A DNA stretch of 41,739 nt from Oscillospiraceae bacterium (GCA_024404875.1 JAKSPK010000019.1:1-41739); one strand, 5' to 3'; counted from the first letter of the stretch, positions 17,410-26,340 are shown. A program made the numbers and translations. Notes: generated from the sequence alone by a model not told the origin.

Positions 17410-18306
17410 TCACTCGATATTCTGGATCTGCTCGCGGATTTTTTCGATCTCGGATTTCATATCCACGACAAGGCGTGTGATACTGAGATCCTGCGCCTTC
17501 GAGCCGATCGTATTGACTTCACGGTTCATCTCCTGCACAAGGAAATCAAGCTTTCTGCCGATCGGTTCTTCCGCCTGAAGCAGCGTCCGGAACTGTGCGA
17601 TGTGGCTGTGCAGCCGTACAGTTTCCTCGTCGATCGCAGTTTTTTCCGCAAAAATCGCCGTTTCGGTAAGAATGCGCTGTTCGTCGATATTGGTATCAGC
17701 AAGCAGCTCGGTCAGCTTGGAATAAAGGCGCTGCCGGTAGCTCTCCGCCACACCCGGCTCAATGGTTTCCACCTGCCGGAGCATCACCTCCAGGCCATCA
17801 AGCTTGTTGCTGAGGTCTGCCGCGAGGCGTTCGCCTTCAGCCTGCCGCATATTGACAAATGAATCCAGTGCTTCGGTTGCAGCCGCCGAAACGACCGCCC
17901 AGACAGCATTTTCGTCATCCTGTTCCTTTGTCACAGTAAAGACATCCGGAAGACGGAGCAGCGAGCTCAGCGTCAGGTCATCATTCATCCAGAGCCCGCC
18001 GTTTTCACCGAGCTCCTGATTCAGCGTCCGTAATGCATTGACATATCCCTCTGCGACGGAGCGGTTGACAGCAATCTGCGCATCCTTGCCGTCCGGTCTG
18101 GTGATTGTCACCGAGACCTCAACCTTTCCGCGCCCGATCCGGCCGTTGAGAAAGCTCTTCAGCTTTTCCTCAAGATAGAGACAGGCGCGCGGCATCCGCG
18201 CCGAAAATTCATAGTAACGGTGATTGACAGCGCGGATCTCGACAAGGACATCGCGTCCGTCCTCAAGCCGCTGTGCTCGGCCATAGCCGGTCATACTTCT
18301 TGGCAT
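17410..18306 (-). CDS. yicC: YicC/YloC family endoribonuclease
   Basis: A 298-residue protein starting PRSMTGYGRA, then EIRAVNHRYYEFSARMPR and FLNGRIGRGKVEVSV; the C-terminal half has the DUF1732 segment with IGRKLDFLVQEMNREVNTIGSKA. E. coli YicC is an endoribonuclease that promotes turnover of specific RNAs, and a nuclease role is inferred here from the family. It is the first gene of the long minus-strand operon, about 60 bases downstream of a consensus promoter. Confidence 0.93.
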   Translation of the reverse strand: MPRSMTGYGRAQRLEDGRDVLVEIRAVNHRYYEFSARMPRACLYLEEKLKSFLNGRIGRGKVEVSVTITRPDGKDAQIAVNRSVAEGYVNALRTLNQELGENGGLWMNDDLTLSSLLRLPDVFTVTKEQDDENAVWAVVSAAATEALDSFVNMRQAEGERLAADLSNKLDGLEVMLRQVETIEPGVAESYRQRLYSKLTELLADTNIDEQRILTETAIFAEKTAIDEETVRLHSHIAQFRTLLQAEEPIGRKLDFLVQEMNREVNTIGSKAQDLSITRLVVDMKSEIEKIREQIQNIE

Positions 18307-18371
18307 TTCGGTGGCGCCTCTTTTCTCAATTTATTTCAGCACAAAATATGCCATCATATTTTCATTATTAT

Positions 18372-18400
18372 ATTATACCATGATTTCACAGGAAAATCAA
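18372..18400 (-). promoter_or_regulatory. Sigma-A promoter of the yicC-rsgA operon
   Basis: On the minus strand, -35 TTGATT (18395-18400), 17-base spacer, -10 TATAAT (18372-18377), about 65 bases before the yicC ATG. Confidence 0.85.
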
Positions 18401-18426
18401 GGGCGCAAATGCTACAATTTGGCAAC

Positions 18427-18456
18427 AAAAGAGACGCACCACAAGGATGCGTCCCT
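18427..18456 (-). terminator. Intrinsic terminator of the GH48 gene
   Basis: Read on the minus strand, AGGGACGCA pairs with TGCGTCTCT (one G-U pair) over a 9-base loop and is followed by TTTTG. It lies 45 bases past the GH48 stop. Confidence 0.8.
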
Positions 18457-18501
18457 TTGCATATTATTTAATCATATCAGCTCGTGCTGTTCAGCTGCTG
18501 A

Positions 18502-21033
18502 TCAGTTGTCCTTGGTGGTACCGAGGGACTCGTACGGAATCAGCTTTGCGACGAACTTCAGGATCTTGCCCATGTCAGGCATATCCGGAGCACCGGAAGC
18601 GTCAACATCGGCATTCTTCTTACCCTGTGCGCTTACTTCCGCCGTGCTGTCTTCATTGAGATAGCGAGCAAGAAGAACAACGTCGGAAACATCCACGCGC
18701 TCATTGGGAGTATCCCCTTTTGAGCAGTCAACGTTACCCCAATCGGAATCAGTGGGCTCATCCGGCTTATCCGGCGTATCCGGAGTAGCGCCGTCCGGAA
18801 CGAGATCCGGATAGAGCTCAGCCATAGTACCGAGAGCCCACATGATGTCGCCTGCATGCCAGAATCTGTGATAGTGCAGATCGACCTCAGCAACATTGGT
18901 GAATGCAGAGGAATCGGTTGCGCAGTCCATACCGTAATTGTAGGTCTGTGTGCTTGCGTCGAATTCCTTGAGAGTAGCGCCAGCTGCCTTATCCTTCTTG
19001 TATGCAGCCTCGAGCTCAGCATACAGATCGGAATAGGACTGACCCGGATCAGCGTACATCGGACGGAGGTCAATGAACTTTGCACCATTCTTGACTTCGT
19101 ACTTGTACGGATACTGACCGGACTTGCCTGCCGGAATGTAAACTTCCTGCTCCCAGAAACGAGCGAGAGAACCGTTGTGCTCAGTCATGCTCAGACCGAT
19201 ATTGTCACGGCCAGCCTTCCACTCACGGTCGAGGAGCTGCTGTGCGATATAGAGACCATGCTGTGCGAGGTTGCTCGGATCGTCCTTAACAGTACCGGAA
19301 GCCTCAATGCCGTTTGCAGCTGCATAGTACATCAGCGTATTTGCATAGGAGGACAAGCATCCAAGGTCAGATGTGTTCATGCCGTTAACTGTTGCACGGA
19401 GGTTGGTGTTCTCAACATACTTGCCGTTCCAGCTCTCCGGAGCGCCAGTCCACTTGATGCTGGACGGAGCTGCGAACAGACCGTCATCGGTCAGCTCAGT
19501 GTTATCGGTGAACCACTTGACCCACTTGTCAAGAACAGTCTTCAGAGCATCCTTGATGCTCATGCCGCCCGGCTTGATATTTGCAGATGCCTTTGCAGCA
19601 GCATCATCGGTGCTGACAATGTAGTACAGCTCAGCGAGACGCTGGGTTGCCCAGAACTGGTTACCTGTCCAGTTGTTGGAACCCGGGTCAGCGTAAACCG
19701 GCTGCTCGATGTAAGCCATATTATAGAAGGTCGGAACGCCGGACGGATACTTCTCATAGTCGCCCATCCAGGAGTTGGTGACACCACCTGCGAACGGACC
19801 CTCAGCAGAGGACAGCCACAGATAGAGCTCGAGCTGACGGGTGAGGGACATTTCATAGTCCTGAACAGCGCCTTCTGCAGCCATCTTGCCTGCCAGACCT
19901 GTTGCGCCGTTATCATACAGCAGACCGAACGCAGCGAGCGGGTTCTGATAGAACTGATGTGCGTGCGAGCAGCCGATCTGCCATGCCCAGGAGTGCTGAG
20001 AGCTTCCGTCTCCGCCCCATGCGGTGTACCAAGCCATCAGATAGTGCTTGCCCTTGTCGCCTGCGCTCGGAGAGGTTATGCTCTGGCAGCCGAGTTCCTT
20101 ATAGTACTTGTCGTACATATCGTTACGGCACATATCACCCATCATTGCAGCCTTCGTGGAAACGTCAGCATTACCAACGCCCCAACGGTTTGCAGCGTAG
20201 ACAGCCTGAATTGCACGGTCTTCTGCGTCAGGTGCATTGGTGTAGGACCAAGACTCTGAGGTCGAAGACTGGAACGCAAACTTCATGCCCTGCTGCGGGT
20301 TGCCGTACTCGAGTGTCTCGATGGACGGATGCGGAACGGTCTCAAAGCAGGATTCCTGGTCGCCGCGCTGGAAGGTGTTGATGAAGGTCAGATTACCCTT
20401 CTCGCCGCGTGCAGAACCGCCGAAGCCATACCAGTCATCGACGTCAGCCAGCCAGTGAAGCAGATACTCTCTGCCCTCGGACGTATAAGCTTTGACGAGC
20501 TTGGCGTGCAGCGGGTTTTCACCGGTGTTGGAGCTGTTGCCCTCAGACGGATACTTTGTGAGGTCAGCCGGATACTCAGCCGAAACCTGGGAGCTCAGAG
20601 AAGACTTCGCCCAGAAGCCGCCCTGCTGATCAGCAGACGGAACCAGAGCCTCAAGGATCTTCCATGCCTTTGCGAGCTCGCCGGTGGTCATACCGTCAAC
20701 GATGCCCTTCTTTGCGATGTTATCATACATTGCACCAGCGGTGACGATGTAGGACATAGCCTCGGAAGTGGTCTCATGACCGTAGTCCGGAGCCTCGCAG
20801 ATCAGCTCTTCAACAGAGTGATACGGCACGCCGTTCTTGCTGAGATAGCCGTTTTCGGTACCCTTGGTCACGACATCGTAGTACAGGGACGCGAAACGCT
20901 GTGCGTAGGTCTCATCACCGAAGTGCTCCTCTGCCGTACGCTCTGCAGATGCAGCGACGGAAAGAAGTGCGCTGGATGCCATTGCAGTTGCAAGAACTGC
21001 GGAGAGAATCGCTCTTGACTTCTTGAATTGCAT
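18502..21033 (-). CDS. GH48 cellulosomal cellobiohydrolase with dockerin
   Basis: An 843-residue secreted processive cellulase that releases cellobiose from reducing ends. Residues 1-30 form a signal peptide cleaved after ASA. The GH48 catalytic domain covers about 33-740; the general acid is Glu87 in GHETTSEA (84-92). The usual long run of substrate-tunnel motifs is present, such as DVDDWYGFGG and AFQSSTSESWSY. A Pro/Asp linker (about 743-763) leads to a dockerin (about 765-835) with helices VDVSDVVLLARYL and DMGKILKFVAKLI. The second calcium loop is regular; the first is irregular. The start at 21033 gives the signal peptide and has GAGGGG upstream; an in-frame upstream extension to 21126 is rejected. 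Monocistronic. GH48 is usually the most abundant cellulosome enzyme. Confidence 0.96.
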   Translation of the reverse strand: MQFKKSRAILSAVLATAMASSALLSVAASAERTAEEHFGDETYAQRFASLYYDVVTKGTENGYLSKNGVPYHSVEELICEAPDYGHETTSEAMSYIVTAGAMYDNIAKKGIVDGMTTGELAKAWKILEALVPSADQQGGFWAKSSLSSQVSAEYPADLTKYPSEGNSSNTGENPLHAKLVKAYTSEGREYLLHWLADVDDWYGFGGSARGEKGNLTFINTFQRGDQESCFETVPHPSIETLEYGNPQQGMKFAFQSSTSESWSYTNAPDAEDRAIQAVYAANRWGVGNADVSTKAAMMGDMCRNDMYDKYYKELGCQSITSPSAGDKGKHYLMAWYTAWGGDGSSQHSWAWQIGCSHAHQFYQNPLAAFGLLYDNGATGLAGKMAAEGAVQDYEMSLTRQLELYLWLSSAEGPFAGGVTNSWMGDYEKYPSGVPTFYNMAYIEQPVYADPGSNNWTGNQFWATQRLAELYYIVSTDDAAAKASANIKPGGMSIKDALKTVLDKWVKWFTDNTELTDDGLFAAPSSIKWTGAPESWNGKYVENTNLRATVNGMNTSDLGCLSSYANTLMYYAAANGIEASGTVKDDPSNLAQHGLYIAQQLLDREWKAGRDNIGLSMTEHNGSLARFWEQEVYIPAGKSGQYPYKYEVKNGAKFIDLRPMYADPGQSYSDLYAELEAAYKKDKAAGATLKEFDASTQTYNYGMDCATDSSAFTNVAEVDLHYHRFWHAGDIMWALGTMAELYPDLVPDGATPDTPDKPDEPTDSDWGNVDCSKGDTPNERVDVSDVVLLARYLNEDSTAEVSAQGKKNADVDASGAPDMPDMGKILKFVAKLIPYESLGTTKDN

Positions 21034-21278
21034 TCTTTTTTCCCCTCTCGTTAATATTGGTGTAATTTTTTCTGCCTCATGATTGGATGCACGGTCAGCC
21101 TGAGAAGCAGGGGGCAGGCTGCACATGGTACGGTTTCAGTACGGCAGACTTCCCGTGCTGTCCGCCGCCGACTGCTCTGTAATCCGTGCTTTGCCGCAGG
21201 CTGATCTGCTGCGCGGCATCCGTCCGCGGGCAAGCAGGCGCAAAATGAGACAAAGACACTTATACAGTACCTGAGTTC

Positions 21279-21307
21279 ATTATAATTATTTTCCGGAGCT
21301 TTGTCAA
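21279..21307 (-). promoter_or_regulatory. Perfect consensus sigma-A promoter of the GH48 gene
   Basis: On the minus strand, TTGACA (21302-21307), a 17-base spacer and TATAAT (21279-21284): a 12/12 consensus match with optimal spacing. Transcription would start near 21272, giving a leader of about 239 bases with a GC-rich hairpin at 21193-21217. Confidence 0.9.
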
Positions 21308-21458
21308 GGCTTTCCGTCAAAACTCCGATACCCGCGTTTGTTTTTCGGATACATTACCAAATCGGCGATTCCTTTTTTGTGCAATTTGACTTTCCCTAAA
21401 TTTAGCGTTCCGCATCCGACATTTTTCAGCACGCTGACACCTGTTTCACACAAGCACC

Positions 21459-21467
21459 TGCTATAAT
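21459..21467 (+). promoter_or_regulatory. Extended -10 promoter of the ABC/Gld-like operon
   Basis: TG-C-TATAAT at 21459-21467 is a full extended -10; the -35 region is poor. Transcription would start near 21474, 200 bases before the first gene. Confidence 0.6.
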
Positions 21468-21596
21468 GGCTGATAGAATGGAAATCCGTGTGTTCTGATG
21501 CATTTAGAATTTTGCATATTCATATTTATGTCATGATTTATTCACGGTTTATTCATCTAAATTTGAGATAATAAGATGAATACTGTCTTGCGGATT

Positions 21597-21644
21597 CAGC
21601 CGGTACGGGTAAGCCGGCTGACGGTGCTGAGGGTCACCGGCGGA
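21597..21644 (+). promoter_or_regulatory. Hairpins in the leader of the ABC operon
   Basis: CAGCCGG (21597-21603) pairs with CCGGCTG (21614-21620), and directly after it CGGTG pairs with CACCG. An AT-rich hairpin (TTCATCT with AGATGAA, 21552-21580) precedes them. No riboswitch class recognised. Confidence 0.4.
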
Positions 21645-21671
21645 CAGGAAACGAAAGGGGCTTACATCTAT

Positions 21672-22724
21672 ATGGTTGAAATCCAGAACCTGACCAAATA
21701 CTACGGGCTTCATCCCGCCGTACAGGATATCTCCTTTACGGTCGGCGATCATGAGGTCCTCGGATTCCTCGGACCGAACGGCGCGGGCAAATCCACAACA
21801 ATGAACATGATCACCGGATGCCTCCCGTCCACTTCCGGCACGGTGCTTGTAGACGGCTACGACATCGCAAAGGATCCGATGGAAGTCAAAAAGCGGATCG
21901 GCTATCTGCCGGAAATCCCGCCGGTCTATCCGGAAATGCGCGTACGCGACTACCTGACTTTCGCCGCCGGGCTGAAAAAAGTACCGTCATCCGAGCGGAA
22001 GAAGCAGGTCGAAAATGCAATGGAGCGCCTGCGCATCACTGATGTGCAGCGCCGTATCATCGGCAATCTTTCCAAGGGCTACCGCCAGCGCGTCGGCTTT
22101 GCACAGGCGCTGCTCGGAAATCCGAAATTCCTGATTCTCGACGAGCCGACAGTCGGCCTTGACCCGACACAAGTTATGGAAGTCCGCAGCCTCATCCAGG
22201 ATCTCGCCCGCGAGCATACGATCATCTTCTCAACGCATATCCTTGCAGAAGTAACTGCCGTATGTCAGCGTGTTGTCATCATCAACAAGGGCAAAATCCG
22301 TGCAGTTGATACGATCGCGAATCTTCAGCGCAGCACCGGCGATGATCTGCGGCTGAAGCTGAAGGTCGAGGGCGACATGACCAAAGTCTCCGCCATCATC
22401 GGTGATGTACCGGGCATCAAGGCAATCGAAGAGGTCACGGTCGAATCAGCCGGCGTGAATGCATTCACGGTCGCGATCGAATCCGAGGATGTACGCAAGC
22501 CGCTGATGACCGCATTGATCTCCGCGGACTGCATGGTGCTGGAGATCACCGCCGTACAGGCAAGCCTCGAAGACGCATTCGTTAAGATCACCGGATCGGG
22601 AAAGCAATCCCGCGAGGAAGCCTTTGAGGAACTTGGCCGGGAAATGGATGCACAGCGCGAAGCGGAGGAAGCTGCAAAAGCCGAAGCCACGGATGCTGCC
22701 AACGGAAAGGAGGACAAAGACTGA
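21672..22724 (+). CDS. ABC transporter ATP-binding protein (GldA/CcmA-like)
   Basis: A 350-residue ATPase of an ABC-2 type exporter. Walker A is GPNGAGKST (34-42), the signature NLSKGYRQRVGFAQALLG and Walker B FLILDEPTVGLDP follow, with FSTHILAEV as H-loop. After the ATPase (to about 225) comes a C-terminal regulatory region (230-320) and a charged Ala/Glu tail. The start at 21672 matches the family; an in-frame ATG at 21576 would add 32 residues unlike the family. Its stop overlaps the permease start (TGATG). First gene of a four-gene operon. Confidence 0.93.
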   Translation: MVEIQNLTKYYGLHPAVQDISFTVGDHEVLGFLGPNGAGKSTTMNMITGCLPSTSGTVLVDGYDIAKDPMEVKKRIGYLPEIPPVYPEMRVRDYLTFAAGLKKVPSSERKKQVENAMERLRITDVQRRIIGNLSKGYRQRVGFAQALLGNPKFLILDEPTVGLDPTQVMEVRSLIQDLAREHTIIFSTHILAEVTAVCQRVVIINKGKIRAVDTIANLQRSTGDDLRLKLKVEGDMTKVSAIIGDVPGIKAIEEVTVESAGVNAFTVAIESEDVRKPLMTALISADCMVLEITAVQASLEDAFVKITGSGKQSREEAFEELGREMDAQREAEEAAKAEATDAANGKEDKD

Positions 22725-23455
22725 TGTTTTCACTATATAAAAAGGAAGTGCAGTCCTATTTCTGCTCGCCGTTTGCCTTTGTCATCAGCGCACTGTTCCT
22801 CTTTGTATTCTCGCTGAGCTTTATCAGCGGTATCTCCAATATGGATTCCAGTGTAATGAAATTCTCGTTCTCCAATATCTTCTATAACGGATTCTTTTAT
22901 TTCATTTTCATGATCCCGCTGCTGACGATGCGCACCTTTGCAGAAGAACGCAAGTCCAAAACTGAAACGCTCTGGCTCTCCGCACCGATCACCGTGCCGC
23001 AGGTCGTCTTTGCAAAATTTCTTGCAGTCGCGACGGTCTTCCTGCTGATGATGGTATTGTCGCTGTTCTTCCCGCTCGTCGTGCAGCTGAAAGGCAATGT
23101 CATTGTCTCCAGCCTGATCTGCGGTTATCTCGGTTTCTTCCTCTGGAGCCTTGTCTGCATCGCGGTCGGCATGATGATGTCCGCGCTGACGGACAATCCG
23201 ATCATTGCTGCCGTACTGGGCGAAGCTTCGATGATTCTCCTGGTCTTCCTCGACAACTTCACAACGACTGATCTGGTACAATCCGTTCCGGTGCTGTCGA
23301 AGGTTCTGACATGGTTCTCGACCGAAGTCCGCTTCGGCGCATTCTCGCAGGGACTCTTCTCTCTTGCGGATCTGGTATTCTTTATTTCGCTCACGCTCGT
23401 GGTGCTTGTCTGGACGGTCATTGTGATCGAGAAGCGCCGCTGGAGCCGGGGCTGA
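22724..23455 (+). CDS. ABC-2 type permease (GldF-like)
   Basis: A 243-residue integral membrane protein with about six hydrophobic segments and the ABC-2 start MFSLYKKEVQSYFCSPFAFV. The motif TMRTFAEERKSKTETLWLSAP after the second membrane segment is typical of the GldF branch. AAGGAGG precedes the start. It forms the membrane pore with the ATPase encoded upstream. Confidence 0.9.
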   Translation: MFSLYKKEVQSYFCSPFAFVISALFLFVFSLSFISGISNMDSSVMKFSFSNIFYNGFFYFIFMIPLLTMRTFAEERKSKTETLWLSAPITVPQVVFAKFLAVATVFLLMMVLSLFFPLVVQLKGNVIVSSLICGYLGFFLWSLVCIAVGMMMSALTDNPIIAAVLGEASMILLVFLDNFTTTDLVQSVPVLSKVLTWFSTEVRFGAFSQGLFSLADLVFFISLTLVVLVWTVIVIEKRRWSRG

Positions 23456-23470
23456 GAGGAGGGGACTGAC

Positions 23471-24943
23471 ATGGATAAAGCATCAATTTTTCAGAAGAAC
23501 CGCCGGTATTCTGTGCTGGCATGGGTATTGGCACTGCTGGTTCTGGCAGTTGCCGTACCGCTCAATCTGATCTTCGACCGTATCAATGTCAATTTTGATA
23601 TGACGCCGAACAGTCTCTATACGCTCACAAAAACGACCACGGATTATCTTGATGAGCTGGATAGCCGCGGCGAGGTCGTCGATGTCTATTTTCTCGCAAC
23701 AATGGAGGAACTGGAAAGCGATCTTGAGCTGCTCGCGCTTTATCGCACCGTCCTCGCTTACGATGCGCATGACTGCTTCAATCTCACCGCATTCGATCCC
23801 GACACGAATCCGGATATCCTCAAAACGCTCAACCCGGACGGCGTCTTCAACCTGACTGCAGGCGACTTTCTCTTTGTTCACGGTAATATGGTCAAGCGTC
23901 TGCCGGGCAGCCTGATGTATGCTTATGAGCTGGATGATAACGAAAAGATTGTCGGTGCAGAATTCCGCGCAGAAAACTATTTCACCGGCTATATGAAGAC
24001 CGTTGTGGACGGCGAGCTGCCGGTTCTCTATTTCCTCGAAGGGCACGACGAAGTTCCGCTCTCCGATATGACCAAGCTCTCCGCAAATCTTCAGAACTAC
24101 AACTACGGCGCAAAGCAGCTCAATCTGACAACAGAACAGGCTGTTCCGGATGACTGCCGCATTCTCGTCATTGCATCTCCAAAATACGATCTCACGCAGG
24201 ACGAATTTGAAAAGATCATGGACTATACCCGCAAAGGCGGCCATATCAGCCTGCTGATGTCGCCGGACAACAGCGACACCGCGTTCCAGCGGCTTGAGCA
24301 GCTGCTCAGCACCTACTGCATCGGCATGAATTATGACCGCGTCACCGAGACTGACGAAAGCCGTCATTCCCACAAGGAACCCTATGCGCTGATGTGCGAT
24401 ATGGTCGAGGCGGATACAACCTCGATCGCAAACCTGACTGCCGCTCTGCTCCCGACAAAAACCAATACCGTCACCTTTATGCCGGAATCCCGCAGCTTCT
24501 ATATGGTCTATGGATCCAACATTGCGACGGTCTCAGCAGAAGCCCTCATCAAGACACAAACCTCGGCGCAGTCCGAGCCGTGGGGCGGTATCAAACTCGA
24601 TCCGCAGACTACGACCGGTAAGGAGCTTGCGCTTGCAATGTTTGCACAGGATTCCGAGCGCAGCGATTCCAAGATCACCGTCTTCGGCTCTTCGTATATC
24701 ATCACTGATGAGGGCACAGCGAATGCGTTCTTCATCAATCCACTCCAGCTCTTTCTCTCCACAATCACATGGATGTATAATTCCGATGTCGATATGAACA
24801 TCGCAGATAAGGCGCGAACCTATGACAGCCTGAATGTCAACAGCTCCGGCGAGGCAAGCGGCCTGATTGCACTGTTTGTCGGCTTCCCTGCACTGATTGC
24901 ACTGGCCGGCGTCGTCATTTGGCTGAGGAGGAAAGACGGATGA
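23471..24943 (+). CDS. GldG-like ABC auxiliary protein
   Basis: A 490-residue protein with one N-terminal membrane segment (about 14-36), a large extracytoplasmic domain and a C-terminal membrane segment (about 462-484) ending in RRKDG. The domain shows the ABC_transp_aux/GldG pattern: VNFDMTPNSLYTLTKTTTDYLDEL, VLYFLEGHDEVPLSD and ILVIASPKYDLTQDEFEKIMDYTRKGGH. In Bacteroidetes GldG belongs to the gliding/secretion GldAFG complex; its role in non-gliding Firmicutes is unknown. The stop overlaps the next start (ATGA). Confidence 0.9.
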   Translation: MDKASIFQKNRRYSVLAWVLALLVLAVAVPLNLIFDRINVNFDMTPNSLYTLTKTTTDYLDELDSRGEVVDVYFLATMEELESDLELLALYRTVLAYDAHDCFNLTAFDPDTNPDILKTLNPDGVFNLTAGDFLFVHGNMVKRLPGSLMYAYELDDNEKIVGAEFRAENYFTGYMKTVVDGELPVLYFLEGHDEVPLSDMTKLSANLQNYNYGAKQLNLTTEQAVPDDCRILVIASPKYDLTQDEFEKIMDYTRKGGHISLLMSPDNSDTAFQRLEQLLSTYCIGMNYDRVTETDESRHSHKEPYALMCDMVEADTTSIANLTAALLPTKTNTVTFMPESRSFYMVYGSNIATVSAEALIKTQTSAQSEPWGGIKLDPQTTTGKELALAMFAQDSERSDSKITVFGSSYIITDEGTANAFFINPLQLFLSTITWMYNSDVDMNIADKARTYDSLNVNSSGEASGLIALFVGFPALIALAGVVIWLRRKDG

Positions 24944-26340
24944 AGCAGCTTCGCTGGATCGCAGCGCTCGCCGCAGCTGCCGTTCTGCTCGGCGTGATCT
25001 TTATCATCGTCGATCAGCGCACGAAAAAAATAGAAAAGCAGAAAAAGCTCGGTGAAGCCAAAACACTCTTTTCCTTTGAGGGCGCCAATACCCGCCGCAT
25101 CGACCTCGAAAATGAAGAAGGACATTTCATCTTCGACTGGGACAACAATGAACTGCTCTGGCGAAACAACACCGAAAATGATACCTTCGATCCGAACCCC
25201 TACACGCTCAATGCGATCGTCAACTATTTCAGCACACTGAAATCGCTTCGGACAATCGAATTTGACTGCAAAAACACCTCCGTTTACGGTTTCGATCATC
25301 CAATCACGCTGAAGGTCACAACGACCGAAAATGACAACGATCATCCCTATGTGCTGTATATTGGCGATGCAACACCGACCTATGAGGCCTATTACGCCAT
25401 GCTCGACGGCTCGGACGATGTGTATACGATCGACTACAACAGCGGCACGGTCTTCTGCTCCGCGAAGAATATGCTGAAAAACCGGTATGTCTTCTTTACC
25501 ACGGTCTCGCAGGTCTCCTACTACAAGATCGAACGCGAGGGCGCGGTCACAATGGAAATGGAGCGTGACAGCGATTATCTCTGGACAGTCAAGCAGCCTT
25601 CGGATTTCCGGCCCAATGAGGATACCATCTCGAATCTGCTGGATTCTGCAACGCGTGTGCAGGTCACATCGTTTGTGGAGGAAACAGCGGAGGGACTGGA
25701 CAAATACGGGCTCGATCATCCGCATACGAAGATCTGGCTGCGCGGCATGAACCGCGCGGAAAAGCTCGACCGCGAAATCTGGTTCGGCGACAGCATGAAC
25801 GAGACAGAGATGTACGCTTATCTCACTGATACCAAACAGGTCTGCACCGTCGCACTCGCGGATGTCTCATTCCTGAATCTTCCGGAGACTGATCTGCTCG
25901 CGCCCTTCTGCCTGCACGACATTGATTTCTCCGGATTCCGCAGCATCGAGGTCGATATGGGCAATGTGTATGATATGCACGAAACGCTCGTCTTCGATTC
26001 GGCTGCGCAGACCTATCAGTTCGGCGATACCGAGATCAGCAAGGATGATCTCGAAAAGGTTACCCCATTCACCAATTTCGCCCGCTCACTCATCAATCTG
26101 CATTACACCGAACTGGATCTGGATGCAAAGCCCGATCCGGAAGCAGAGCCTGTCATGCGGATCAAATACAGCTATGCGGACGGCCGCCGAGTCGAGCTGA
26201 CCTTCATCGAAAAGGAAAAGAATCTCTACTATCTGATGCGTGACGGCAAATATGCCGGCGTCACAGTCCGGCTGAACGAATTCTCGGCAACCGGAAGCGT
26301 CATCGAAAGCCACACCTCACTGAAAAACGCAATGCAATAA
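24940..26340 (+). CDS. DUF4340 domain protein
   Basis: A 466-residue protein with an N-terminal membrane anchor (about 6-23) and an extracytoplasmic domain of the DUF4340 family, seen in ANTIFDFDxx-like strands such as YGFDHPITLKVTTTEND, VLYIGDATPT and a second copy-like block KYGLDHPHTKIWLRG. The two similar blocks (about 110-150 and 250-290) suggest an internal duplication. DUF4340 proteins regularly follow GldG-like genes and are thought to act with that exporter. Start at 24940 chosen for the ATGA overlap and the GAGGAGG upstream. Confidence 0.88.
   Translation: MKQLRWIAALAAAAVLLGVIFIIVDQRTKKIEKQKKLGEAKTLFSFEGANTRRIDLENEEGHFIFDWDNNELLWRNNTENDTFDPNPYTLNAIVNYFSTLKSLRTIEFDCKNTSVYGFDHPITLKVTTTENDNDHPYVLYIGDATPTYEAYYAMLDGSDDVYTIDYNSGTVFCSAKNMLKNRYVFFTTVSQVSYYKIEREGAVTMEMERDSDYLWTVKQPSDFRPNEDTISNLLDSATRVQVTSFVEETAEGLDKYGLDHPHTKIWLRGMNRAEKLDREIWFGDSMNETEMYAYLTDTKQVCTVALADVSFLNLPETDLLAPFCLHDIDFSGFRSIEVDMGNVYDMHETLVFDSAAQTYQFGDTEISKDDLEKVTPFTNFARSLINLHYTELDLDAKPDPEAEPVMRIKYSYADGRRVELTFIEKEKNLYYLMRDGKYAGVTVRLNEFSATGSVIESHTSLKNAMQ

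Larger units (their letters stand above)
21034..21671. other. 638-base divergent regulatory region
   Basis: The region holds two back-to-back transcription units. The minus half (21034-21307) contains the GH48 promoter and its long leader. The plus half (21459-21671) contains an extended -10 promoter and a leader with several hairpins before the ABC operon. Between 21308 and 21458 lies AT-rich sequence in which I see no further gene. A minus-strand frame running through 21051-21320 has no ribosome site or recognisable product. Confidence 0.6.

Noticed and set aside
18856-20259. Long plus-strand open frame of 467 codons
   Set aside because: Antisense to the GH48 catalytic domain; no family features or ribosome site.
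21180-21225. GGCAAAGCACGG in the GH48 leader, reminiscent of a cyclic-di-GMP (GEMM) riboswitch
   Set aside because: The second conserved helix and the GNRA tetraloop-receptor pair are absent; the match is limited to a few bases.
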